Assembly (NCBI GenBank): GCA_025356715.1
Contig: JANXRU010000288.1
Location: 1-6,531, forward strand
Length of the DNA: 6,531 nt
Direction of reading: 5' to 3'
Source of the DNA: Bacteroidota bacterium
Lineage (GTDB): Bacteria > Bacteroidota > Bacteroidia > B-17B0 > B-17BO
Shown here piece after piece: positions 1 to 5,857 of the stretch. A program made the translations under genes and the position numbers. Every line of letters starts with the position of its first letter. Positions within the stretch are counted from its first letter, which is position 1. The notes below the pieces were generated by a model. The model searched no databases and was not told the origin of the DNA. It saw nothing but the letters and a program-made list of their open reading frames with translations.

Positions 1-2
1 TT

Positions 3-1859
3 TTGGCAAGAAATACCATTGGAAAAATTAACAGTTGGAGTTGGAGCTATGTGAACTGTTTTTGTAATAGTTTGTTCGCATCCTACATTTGTAATCACTT
101 TTAATTTTACCATATAATTCCCAGTATCTGAAAAGGTATGAAACGAATTGGATAAGGTGGATGTGTTAGATGCGGATAAAGGATCTCCAAAATCCCAAAG
201 AGAACTGGTAATGGTATTACTAATAGGAGCAATGGAAATATTGGTAAAGCTAACGGCTGTATTTTTACAACCAACGCTATGCAAAAAATTAGCGGTAGGA
301 GCCTGCCCAACAATAGTAATGTTGATGGTGTCTTTAGCTACACAACTATTGGTATTAGTAACCACAACAGAGTATTGCCCAGTGGCATTAATTACTAAAG
401 AGTTACCATGCGAAACATCACTCCACGTATACGTTAAAGACGTTACTGAACCAGTAGTGAGTGCAATTGAATTACCCGCGCATAAATACACATCGGGGCC
501 TAAGGAGGCAGTTGAGGAAAAATCATCTTGAATGACAGAGATTGTATTTGAGTTAATGGTACAACCACCATTATTAAATATTTTAACGTAATACTGACCT
601 GGAGAAACAATATTTAAAATAGAATCTGTTGAAGCATCACTCCACAGAAAAGAAAATTGATTTTTAGGATGATTTGTATTCCATTGAATCGTTTCACCTG
701 AGCATAATACACTATCTAATAAATTATAATTAGGATAATTTACTTTAATGTTATCTGAAGAATTATTACCAAGACAATTTGTAACAGAAACGCTTAAAGT
801 AACTGAAGAATTAATACTAATAGTATTTTGAGTTGTGCCATTACTCCAAAGATATTGATATTGTTCAGGTCCAGCAGTTAATAGAAGTGTTTTTCCTTTA
901 CACATTACAGTATCATTTCCAAGGGATGTATTGAAATTTGTATTGTCTACAAAAATAGTTATTGAACTAGAGCTTATTTTTCCAAAAATATCAGTAGTCG
1001 TTATACTATATGTACCAGGCATATTAACTACTAAAGAGTCTGCTGTGGAGCCATTTTGCCATAAGTAGTTAGTGAACCAATCTTTTTTAGCCTTGATAGT
1101 ATATGGTAAAGAACAGACAGCTTTAGTAGGTCCAATGTTTATAGGAGGAGCATATTTAGTATATAAATAACCTTCTATGCTATCAACTTCTGATTGATTT
1201 AATGCTTTATTATATATAATTAATTCAGCTAAATCACCATCCCATTCCCTTCCACTATTACCTCTATCATAACTAAAGTTATTAGCTTTTACGCTATCTG
1301 TAGTTACTAAACTTATAAGTGAAAATTGAGTAGGTACTAATGTAGACATACCGTTTACAGTATAAGAATTTATACAAGTCGTTCCTGTTTTTATCGCATT
1401 ATTTGCGTAACTATTATGCCATATTTCTTTGGACCCTCCCCTAAAAAAGTCGTAATCAGTACTACTACCTAAAAGACAACGATAGTTGCTACTTGCTGTT
1501 GGATTTTCTTTTATAATCCAAAAAACAGTTCTAATGTCCTTAATTACTGAAAAATTAAAAAAATCATCTATCCCATCAAACCCAAATACTTTATGATTGT
1601 TTAATATAGATGCTTTTAAAAATGGTCTTGTAACGAGTGAAGGAGTATAAGCGTTATTATTATTTCCAGATAAGTCTATAGCTGTGTCAATTATTGGAAA
1701 CGTCGAATATTTAACATTATCTGCGTTTATCCAAAACTTAAGACCAGAAATACTTGAAGGAGAAAATGAAGACTGAGATGATAAAGAAAATGGTTTTAAA
1801 ATAATAAAGCACACAATTGAAATAGCAAAACAAATAGGTATTTTTTTTGATAGTTTCAT
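3..1859 (-). CDS. Secreted multidomain surface protein (LamG + Ig-like repeats + PKD), 3' end outside window
   Basis: Probable secreted or cell-surface protein; an adhesive or carbohydrate-binding role is inferred from its domains. The frame is open for 619 codons from ATG at 1859 to the left edge with no stop, so the C-terminus is missing. In order: a signal peptide (about residues 1-29), a LamG/concanavalin-A-like domain (about 39-236, with FDGIDD at 94-99 and WDGDLAE at 206-212), four Ig-like repeats (237-517), a PKD domain (about 520-604, with WDFGD at 555-559 and an H-x-F-x3-G-x-Y pattern at 574-582), and the start of a further module (NFSNGISCQ). No catalytic residues are seen. In Bacteroidota such proteins usually end in a type IX secretion (T9SS) sorting domain, which would lie outside this window. 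It is transcribed divergently from the polysaccharide operon. The ATG is chosen because it directly precedes the basic and hydrophobic signal sequence. The domain calls are strong; the function is not. Confidence 0.9.
   Translation of the reverse strand, partial: MKLSKKIPICFAISIVCFIILKPFSLSSQSSFSPSSISGLKFWINADNVKYSTFPIIDTAIDLSGNNNNAYTPSLVTRPFLKASILNNHKVFGFDGIDDFFNFSVIKDIRTVFWIIKENPTASSNYRCLLGSSTDYDFFRGGSKEIWHNSYANNAIKTGTTCINSYTVNGMSTLVPTQFSLISLVTTDSVKANNFSYDRGNSGREWDGDLAELIIYNKALNQSEVDSIEGYLYTKYAPPINIGPTKAVCSLPYTIKAKKDWFTNYLWQNGSTADSLVVNMPGTYSITTTDIFGKISSSSITIFVDNTNFNTSLGNDTVMCKGKTLLLTAGPEQYQYLWSNGTTQNTISINSSVTLSVSVTNCLGNNSSDNIKVNYPNYNLLDSVLCSGETIQWNTNHPKNQFSFLWSDASTDSILNIVSPGQYYVKIFNNGGCTINSNTISVIQDDFSSTASLGPDVYLCAGNSIALTTGSVTSLTYTWSDVSHGNSLVINATGQYSVVVTNTNSCVAKDTINITIVGQAPTANFLHSVGCKNTAVSFTNISIAPISNTITSSLWDFGDPLSASNTSTLSNSFHTFSDTGNYMVKLKVITNVGCEQTITKTVHIAPTPTVNFSNGISCQ
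48..302 (-). other. PKD domain of the surface protein
   Basis: Residues 520-604. The domain starts APTANF, with the core SLWDFGDP (553-560), FHTFSDTGNYMVKLKV (573-588) and a Cys at 594. This is the classic polycystic-kidney-disease fold signature (WDFGD, then H-x-F/Y-x-x-x-G-x-Y-x-V). PKD domains act as extracellular spacers or protein-protein modules. The next module begins (PTPTVNFSNGISC) just before the window edge. Confidence 0.88.
309..527 (-). repeat. Ig-like repeat 4 of the surface protein
   Basis: Residues 445-517. It shows LGPD, LCAGN (Cys 460), YTWSD (Trp 479), TGQYSVVVTN and a second Cys at 506, followed by KDTINITIV. It is the copy closest to the usual Bacteroidota Ig-like pattern. 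Its DNA is visibly richer in G and C (about 43-45% by hand in 421-540) than repeats 1-3. Confidence 0.78.
528..740 (-). repeat. Ig-like repeat 3 of the surface protein
   Basis: Residues 374-444. It shows CSGE (Cys 386), FLWSDAST (Trp 406), PGQYYVK and a second Cys at 433. The Trp lies 68 residues after that of repeat 2. The lower DNA edge of this repeat lies close to a change in base composition. Confidence 0.75.
741..947 (-). repeat. Ig-like repeat 2 of the surface protein
   Basis: Residues 305-373. The repeat has the hallmark order LGND, CKGK (Cys 320), YLWSNG (Trp 338) and VSVTNC (Cys 362). The spacing from the Trp of repeat 1 is 71 residues. The two cysteines could form a disulfide (inference). 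Confidence 0.75.
948..1151 (-). repeat. Ig-like repeat 1 of the surface protein
   Basis: Residues 237-304. It has a Cys at 249, YLWQNG with Trp at 267, and the strand pattern PGTYSITTTD. It aligns by eye with the next three repeats but lacks the second cysteine: a Lys stands near the equivalent place. The predicted intradomain disulfide of repeats 2-4 would therefore be absent. It is the most divergent copy. Confidence 0.7.
1152..1745 (-). other. LamG / concanavalin-A-like (jelly-roll) domain
   Basis: Residues 39-236 of the surface protein. The domain opens with GLKFWINADN, a form typical of Bacteroidota proteins in which a LamG-type domain follows the signal peptide. It contains FDGIDDFF (94-101), characteristic of the 'FDGxDD' strand of this fold, and closes with EWDGDLAELIIYNKAL (205-220) and a helical stretch ending GYLYTKY (230-236). 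Members of this fold often bind glycans or proteins; no ligand can be deduced here. Confidence 0.8.
1773..1859 (-). other. N-terminal signal peptide of the LamG/Ig/PKD protein
   Basis: Residues 1-29 begin MKLSKK, followed by an uncharged hydrophobic core (IPICFAISIVCFIIL, residues 7-21) and then a polar serine-rich stretch ending near SLSSQ. This is the pattern of a Sec signal peptide. No clear A-x-A cleavage site is visible, so the cut site around residues 27-29 is approximate. There is a cysteine at residue 17 inside the hydrophobic core, but it lacks the small-residue lipobox context, so a lipoprotein is unlikely. Confidence 0.75.
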
Positions 1860-1920
1860 TTGTTTAAATGGAAAAATTAGATATTATACTTATATTTGTA
1901 GTAAATGTAAGAATTTTAGG
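1860..1920. promoter_or_regulatory. Divergent intergenic promoter region
   Basis: This 61-bp AT-rich gap separates the start codons of the minus-strand surface protein and plus-strand wzm, so it must hold promoter elements for both unless transcription enters from elsewhere. On the plus strand there is one exact -7-type box. On the minus strand only near-matches occur (for example TAATTTTT, one base off TAnnTTTG). No inverted repeat or operator-like palindrome stands out. No strong Shine-Dalgarno sequence precedes either start, as is normal in Bacteroidota. Confidence 0.55.
1891..1898 (+). promoter_or_regulatory. Candidate Bacteroidota -7 promoter box (TATATTTG) for the wzm operon
   Basis: TATATTTG matches the Bacteroidota -7 consensus TAnnTTTG exactly. 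It lies 22 nt before the wzm ATG, so transcription would start about 15-20 nt upstream of the gene. A well-placed -33 TTG is missing: the nearest TTG (1860-1862) is 28 nt upstream, beyond the usual spacing of roughly 17-23. In AT-rich DNA such a box can also arise by chance. Confidence 0.45.
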
Positions 1921-2736
1921 ATGGAGTATGAAATAAAGCCTAAGGAAAAGTTTGAAATAGGTGTAGAGGAATTGTGGAAGTACAAAGAGCTATTCTTTTT
2001 TTTTACTTGGAGAGATATAAAAATTAAATATAAACAAACATCTCTCGGTTTAGCTTGGGTAATAATTCAACCTGTTTTAATGACAATAATATTTTCGTTT
2101 TTTTTAGGAAACAAAATATATAAAAATGATTTTGGGGTTCCATACCCTGCGTTTGTATTTTCAGGATTAATCATTTGGACGGCTTTTTCTAATGGGATAA
2201 GCACATCTAGTAATAGTTTGGTTACAAACTCAAATATTATAAAAAAAATATATTTCCCTCGATTAATTCTGCCAGTTTCATGTATCCTAGTCTCCTTATT
2301 TGATTTTGTGTTATCTATTTTGGTATTTGTGGGCATTTTAATCTACTACCAAATTGATATACATTTTATAAGATTAATAGTATTATTTCCTTTAAGTATT
2401 ATATGTTTAGTAATTACAACGTTTGGGATGGGTGTTTTTTTATCAGCGCTAAATATTAAGTATAAGGATTTTAAATATATTATCCCTTTTTTATTGCAAA
2501 TCTTATTGTTTATTTCACCCGTTATTTATTCCTTGTCAAGTAGTAAGCCAGTATTAAATTTGTTAATTTCTTTAAATCCTTTATATTGCCCTATAACACT
2601 TTTTAGAAGCGCGTTTTATAACAATCCACTTGATTTAAGTTTGATTTTTTTGAGCTTTTTAAGTTCAATTTTAGTTTTATTTTTTGGAGTAATTTATTTT
2701 AAAAAAACAGAAATGTATTTTTCTGATATTGCTTAA
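1921..2736 (+). CDS. wzm: Polysaccharide/O-antigen ABC exporter permease (Wzm, ABC2 family)
   Basis: Membrane half of an ABC exporter that moves a lipid-linked polysaccharide across the inner membrane, working with the ATPase encoded next. The 271-residue length is normal for the family. A short cytoplasmic N-terminus carries the hallmark FFTWRDIKIKYKQTSLGLAW (27-46). About six membrane segments follow, near 42-63, 74-92, 115-142, 150-175, 185-205 and 238-260. Other family signatures are KKIYFPRLILP (108-118), NIKYKDFKYIIPFLLQI (178-194), FISPVIY (197-203), SLNPLY (217-222) and the C-terminal YFKKTEMYFSDIA. ATG 1921 gives an N-terminus of the usual length and lies 22 nt after a candidate -7 box. 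It is the first gene of the operon, 24 nt before wzt. The alternative family members, teichoic-acid (TagG) or capsule permeases, share this fold; the Gram-negative context favours LPS or another surface polysaccharide. Confidence 0.93.
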   Translation: MEYEIKPKEKFEIGVEELWKYKELFFFFTWRDIKIKYKQTSLGLAWVIIQPVLMTIIFSFFLGNKIYKNDFGVPYPAFVFSGLIIWTAFSNGISTSSNSLVTNSNIIKKIYFPRLILPVSCILVSLFDFVLSILVFVGILIYYQIDIHFIRLIVLFPLSIICLVITTFGMGVFLSALNIKYKDFKYIIPFLLQILLFISPVIYSLSSSKPVLNLLISLNPLYCPITLFRSAFYNNPLDLSLIFLSFLSSILVLFFGVIYFKKTEMYFSDIA

Positions 2737-2760
2737 CCATCTTATTATATAAAAATAAAT

Positions 2761-3933
2761 TTGAAGCCAATAATAGAAATAAAAGAAATTTCGAAAAAAT
2801 TTCAATTAACTCATAACGAACAGCCATACTTGAGCTTGAGGGATTCTATTCAGTCTGTTTTCAAAAAAAACATCAATGCTAAGGAAGATTTTTATGCATT
2901 AAAAAATGTGAGTTTTGATTTATTTCAAGGTGAAACGATTGGTATTATTGGTAAAAATGGCGCTGGAAAATCAACTCTATTGAAAATTTTATCCAAAATT
3001 ACCCCACCCACTTCAGGTAAAATTATAGCAAGGGGTATGATAGCAAGCTTATTGGAAGTTGGTACTGGATTTCACCCAGAGCTTACAGGTAGAGAAAATG
3101 TATATCTTAATGGTTCGATATTAGGGATGAAAAAAAAAGACATTCTTAGAAACTTCGATGCTATCGTTGATTTTTCTGGAGTTGAAAAGTTTATTGACAT
3201 GCCTTTGAAACATTATAGTAGTGGTATGCAATTAAGATTAGCTTTTGCTGTGGCTGCATTTTTGGAAAATGAAATTTTAATAATTGATGAAGTTTTGGCT
3301 GTGGGAGATGCTGAATTTCAAAGAAAATGTATTGGTAAAATGGAGGATATTAGCAAAAGTGGAAGAACTATAATGTTTGTTAGTCATAATTTTAACCAAA
3401 TAAGTAATATATGTAAACGTAGTGTATATTTAAAAAATGGTTCAGTATTTATGGATGGAGATACGGCTAACGTAATTGCAGAATATAACAAAGCTTCTCA
3501 TCACAAACAAGATTCTTTATTTAATATAGTAAGTAGTGTTGTTGATTCTGAAAATTGGGGAAATAATAGCACTTTAATGGTGAATATAAGCTGGGAAAGT
3601 GGATTGCTGGAAGCTGGTTGGGAGATAGATTTAGCATGTTATACCGGAGATAGAGTTAAAGTATTTGCTGTTCAAAGTCAATATGTACATGGTTTTTCTT
3701 CTTCTGATCCTGAGTTGAATTATATAAATTTTTTTATAAAAAATACGAACTTTGCTGAAAGAACTTATTTTTTTGATATTGGCGTTAGAAAAGGAAGAAA
3801 CGAGACATATTCCACAATAATAGAAAACTGTTTACAGGTTGCAACAACAGGTTTAGATTTACCTGAATTTAAAAGATCTGATGTTATTGTTGTTCCAGAG
3901 GTCTCTGTAAAAGTTGGTAAAAATTATGAATGA
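2761..3933 (+). CDS. wzt: Polysaccharide/O-antigen ABC exporter ATPase with C-terminal Wzt-type domain (TTG start)
   Basis: Energises export by the Wzm permease and, through its C-terminal domain, may recognise the cargo polysaccharide. The nucleotide-binding domain (about 1-245) has Walker A GKNGAGKST (64-72), the Wzt-type Q-loop region LLEVGTGFHPELTGREN (97-113), signature YSSGMQ (152-157), Walker B ILIIDE (172-177), D-loop VGD (181-183) and the H-loop His 209. Residues from about 255 to 385 match a Wzt_C-like beta-rich domain; in characterised Wzt proteins this domain binds the capped end of the O-antigen. At 390 residues it is the long, cargo-selective form. TTG is taken as the start: no ATG lies in frame between the upstream stop (2734-2736) and residue 93, and the resulting N-terminus KPIIEIKEISKKF is the expected family beginning. 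It is 24 nt after wzm and overlaps the methyltransferase by 8 nt. Confidence 0.93.
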   Translation: MKPIIEIKEISKKFQLTHNEQPYLSLRDSIQSVFKKNINAKEDFYALKNVSFDLFQGETIGIIGKNGAGKSTLLKILSKITPPTSGKIIARGMIASLLEVGTGFHPELTGRENVYLNGSILGMKKKDILRNFDAIVDFSGVEKFIDMPLKHYSSGMQLRLAFAVAAFLENEILIIDEVLAVGDAEFQRKCIGKMEDISKSGRTIMFVSHNFNQISNICKRSVYLKNGSVFMDGDTANVIAEYNKASHHKQDSLFNIVSSVVDSENWGNNSTLMVNISWESGLLEAGWEIDLACYTGDRVKVFAVQSQYVHGFSSSDPELNYINFFIKNTNFAERTYFFDIGVRKGRNETYSTIIENCLQVATTGLDLPEFKRSDVIVVPEVSVKVGKNYE

Positions 3934-4663
3934 AAATTTAGCAAGTATTTCTTTTTGGGAGTACAAAAATGAAGAAATAGAATTTGTCAAAGTTAATGAT
4001 GATAATCCCGTTAAAAGATGGATTAATGAGCAAATTAAGTTTGGTAATGGAAGTTGTTTAGAGATAGGATGTTTCCCTGGTCGATATCTAACAATATTTG
4101 GAGATTTAGGCTACCAACTAAATGGGATAGATTTACTTGATAAAACAGATACTGAACTTCCTGTTTGGCTTAAAAGAGAAGGTTATATAGTTGGAGATTT
4201 TATTAAGGATGATTTTATTGCCCATGACTTCAATGAAAAAAAATATGATATTGTATACTCATTAGGTTTTATTGAACATTTTACAAATTGGGAAGAAGTA
4301 GTGGTAAAACATATTCAATTGGTAAAACCAGGAGGTAAATTGATCATTGAAGTGCCTAATTTTAGGGGATATATTCAATATTTTTTACATTTTATATTTG
4401 ATAGAGAAAATTTAAGACGACATTTTGTACCGTCTATGGATCCAGATAAATGGGAAAAATTATTACTCAGAGAGGGGTTTGAAATTGAAAAAAAAGAATT
4501 TTTTTATGGCTTTGATTTTTGGGTTGAGGAACAAAAAAGAAATAGGGTTATGATTTTTTTATTGAATTTTTTTCACAAAGTTGTATGGAAAGTAAAACCA
4601 TTTATTAAAGGGAATAGTAAACATTATTCACCATTTTGTGGTATTGTAGCAAGAAAGTTGTAA
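3926..4663 (+). CDS. Class I SAM-dependent methyltransferase in polysaccharide operon
   Basis: Predicted to transfer a methyl group from S-adenosylmethionine, probably to a sugar or chain end of the exported polysaccharide; the acceptor is inferred from context only. With ATG 3926 it has 245 residues. Motif I is CLEIGCFPGRY (44-54). The acidic residue after strand 2 is in GID (Asp 69). Motif-IV-like YDIVYSLGFIEHF spans 107-119, and the post-motif LVKPGGKLIIEVPN spans 132-145, all typical of the Methyltransf_11/23-type Rossmann fold. The C-terminus YSPFCGIVARK resembles methyltransferases from other surface-sugar clusters. ATG 3926 is preferred over the in-frame TTG at 3914, which would add four residues before MNENL; this ATG overlaps the wzt stop by 8 nt, suggesting translational coupling. 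No membrane segment is certain, although 209-220 is hydrophobic. Confidence 0.85.
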   Translation: MNENLASISFWEYKNEEIEFVKVNDDNPVKRWINEQIKFGNGSCLEIGCFPGRYLTIFGDLGYQLNGIDLLDKTDTELPVWLKREGYIVGDFIKDDFIAHDFNEKKYDIVYSLGFIEHFTNWEEVVVKHIQLVKPGGKLIIEVPNFRGYIQYFLHFIFDRENLRRHFVPSMDPDKWEKLLLREGFEIEKKEFFYGFDFWVEEQKRNRVMIFLLNFFHKVVWKVKPFIKGNSKHYSPFCGIVARKL

Positions 4664-4664
4664 A

Positions 4665-5855
4665 ATGAAAATTCTTATTTCTATAACTAATTTGGAGGTT
4701 GGAGGAGCGCAATTATTCGCCTTAAATTTCGCAAATTATTTAAGTGAACGTCACGATGTATATATATATGACCATAGACCAGAAGATAGAATTACGGAAT
4801 TTGTATCGACACGACTTAATAAAAAAATTAAATTAGTAAGTTTTAGTCACAATATTTATTCTCTGAAAGTTATTTGGAAAATAAATAAATTGATAAAAAA
4901 AGTATTTAATAAGTTTAGTTTTCGGGATTTTATTCATGAAAAACATTTTTCTATATTCCTAAAAAAAAAACAATTTGATATAATCCATAGTCATCTGGCT
5001 TATTCAGATTTTATAGTAGCAAAACACGTCCCAGCTAATTTCCCATTTATTATTACTGTTCATGGATGCTATGATCAAGATGTTGCAGTGTTAAATGATG
5101 AATATGTCATTAATGCAAGAAAAAACATTAAATTAATATTAAAAAAAGTTAAAGCAATCGTTTATCTAACAGAAAAAAGTAAATATCCATTTTTAGATTT
5201 ACAATCACCTACCTCACAAGTTATTTTTAAAAAAATAGATAATGCGCTTTTTAAAAATCATAATGATTATTTAGAGAGAAAGGATGGCATTGATCAGTCC
5301 TTTTTTGTTTTTGGTATGGTTGCGAGAGGAATAAAAGAAAAAGGTTGGGAAGAGGCACTTATAGCCTTTAATGAAGCAGAAGAAATATTATTAAAAAAAA
5401 GCATTAAATCAAAATTTATTGCAGTAGGTGGTGGAACATTTCTTGATGACTTAAAAGAACAGTATCATCAATTTAAAAATATTATTTTCGTTGGTGAAGT
5501 TCCCGATGCACTTGTTGATATTCAATTTTTTGATGTTGGAATATTACCTTCCTATAGAGAATGTTTTCCGAATGTAATTATGGAATATATTGAACTTAAT
5601 AAGCCAGTAATAGCTTCTTCAGTTGGTGACATTCCATATATGTTAGGTATAGAGAATAATCCAGTTGGAATTTTAATTAAAAATGACAGCAATGGCCATC
5701 CAAATTTAAAAGAGTTAAGAGATGCAATGGTTGAAATGGCTGTTAATAATAGTAAATTTACTTTATTTCAAAATAATTGTCTTGAACAAAAAAAAATATT
5801 TTCTGTTGAAAGATGTATCCATGAATATGAACTTATATACAATAGAATTAAATAA
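4665..5855 (+). CDS. GT4-type (GT-B fold) glycosyltransferase
   Basis: Cytoplasmic glycosyltransferase, probably adding a sugar from a nucleotide-sugar donor to the growing polysaccharide; the sugar and linkage are unknown. Its 396 residues fit a two-domain GT-B enzyme. The N-terminal domain has the glycine-rich NLEVGGAQLFALNFANYL (9-26), HSHLAYSD (108-115) and TVHG (131-134). The C-terminal domain has MVARGIKEKGW (218-228, with Arg 221 and Lys 226 in the usual donor-phosphate positions), IFVGEVPD (274-281) and the family E-x7-E motif at Glu 299 and Glu 307 within YRECFPNVIMEYIE. The PVIASSVGDIPYML stretch (314-327) is also typical of GT4. It starts 1 nt after the methyltransferase stop and ends 2 nt before the next gene. 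A 10-A tract lies in the coding sequence at 4961-4970. The GT4 assignment is strong; the substrate is not. Confidence 0.9.
   Translation: MKILISITNLEVGGAQLFALNFANYLSERHDVYIYDHRPEDRITEFVSTRLNKKIKLVSFSHNIYSLKVIWKINKLIKKVFNKFSFRDFIHEKHFSIFLKKKQFDIIHSHLAYSDFIVAKHVPANFPFIITVHGCYDQDVAVLNDEYVINARKNIKLILKKVKAIVYLTEKSKYPFLDLQSPTSQVIFKKIDNALFKNHNDYLERKDGIDQSFFVFGMVARGIKEKGWEEALIAFNEAEEILLKKSIKSKFIAVGGGTFLDDLKEQYHQFKNIIFVGEVPDALVDIQFFDVGILPSYRECFPNVIMEYIELNKPVIASSVGDIPYMLGIENNPVGILIKNDSNGHPNLKELRDAMVEMAVNNSKFTLFQNNCLEQKKIFSVERCIHEYELIYNRIK
4961..4970 (+). repeat. 10-A homopolymer tract within the GT4 gene
   Basis: An uninterrupted run of ten A residues, framed by T and C, inside the frame at codons for K100-K102. 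It is the longest mononucleotide tract I noticed in the window. Slippage would frameshift the glycosyltransferase. The present length keeps the frame open. Confidence 0.8.
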
Positions 5856-5857
5856 TT

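Noticed and set aside
107..313. Minus-strand open frame of 68 codons, hydrophobic and proline-rich
   Set aside because: It lies in a different frame within the PKD-coding part of the real minus-strand gene and has no independent support.
148..531. Open plus-strand frame of 127 codons opposite the surface-protein gene
   Set aside because: It is the antisense shadow of Ig repeat 4 and the PKD domain. Its translation shows no recognisable domain, while the minus-strand frame is open for 619 codons with clear domains.
1860..1862. TTG as the -33 box of the wzm promoter
   Set aside because: The spacer to the -7 box is 28 nt, too long for the known Bacteroidota promoter spacing.
1996..2004. 9-T tract in wzm, with similar 8-9 base A or T runs at 1841-1848, 2098-2105, 3130-3138 and 5788-5796
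   Set aside because: Runs of this length are expected in DNA of about 30% GC, and they are spread over conserved coding sequence. Only the longest run (10 A) was kept as a candidate.
2067..2336. Minus-strand open frame opposite wzm
   Set aside because: It is antisense to conserved Wzm membrane segments, with no recognisable product.
2737..2760. Possible terminator or regulatory gap between wzm and wzt
   Set aside because: The 24-nt gap is AT-rich with no hairpin-forming inverted repeat, and the two genes encode partners of one transporter.
3914..3925. Upstream TTG start for the methyltransferase
   Set aside because: It would add only MVKI before a normal ATG at 3926. The ATG start-stop overlap with wzt is the simpler arrangement.
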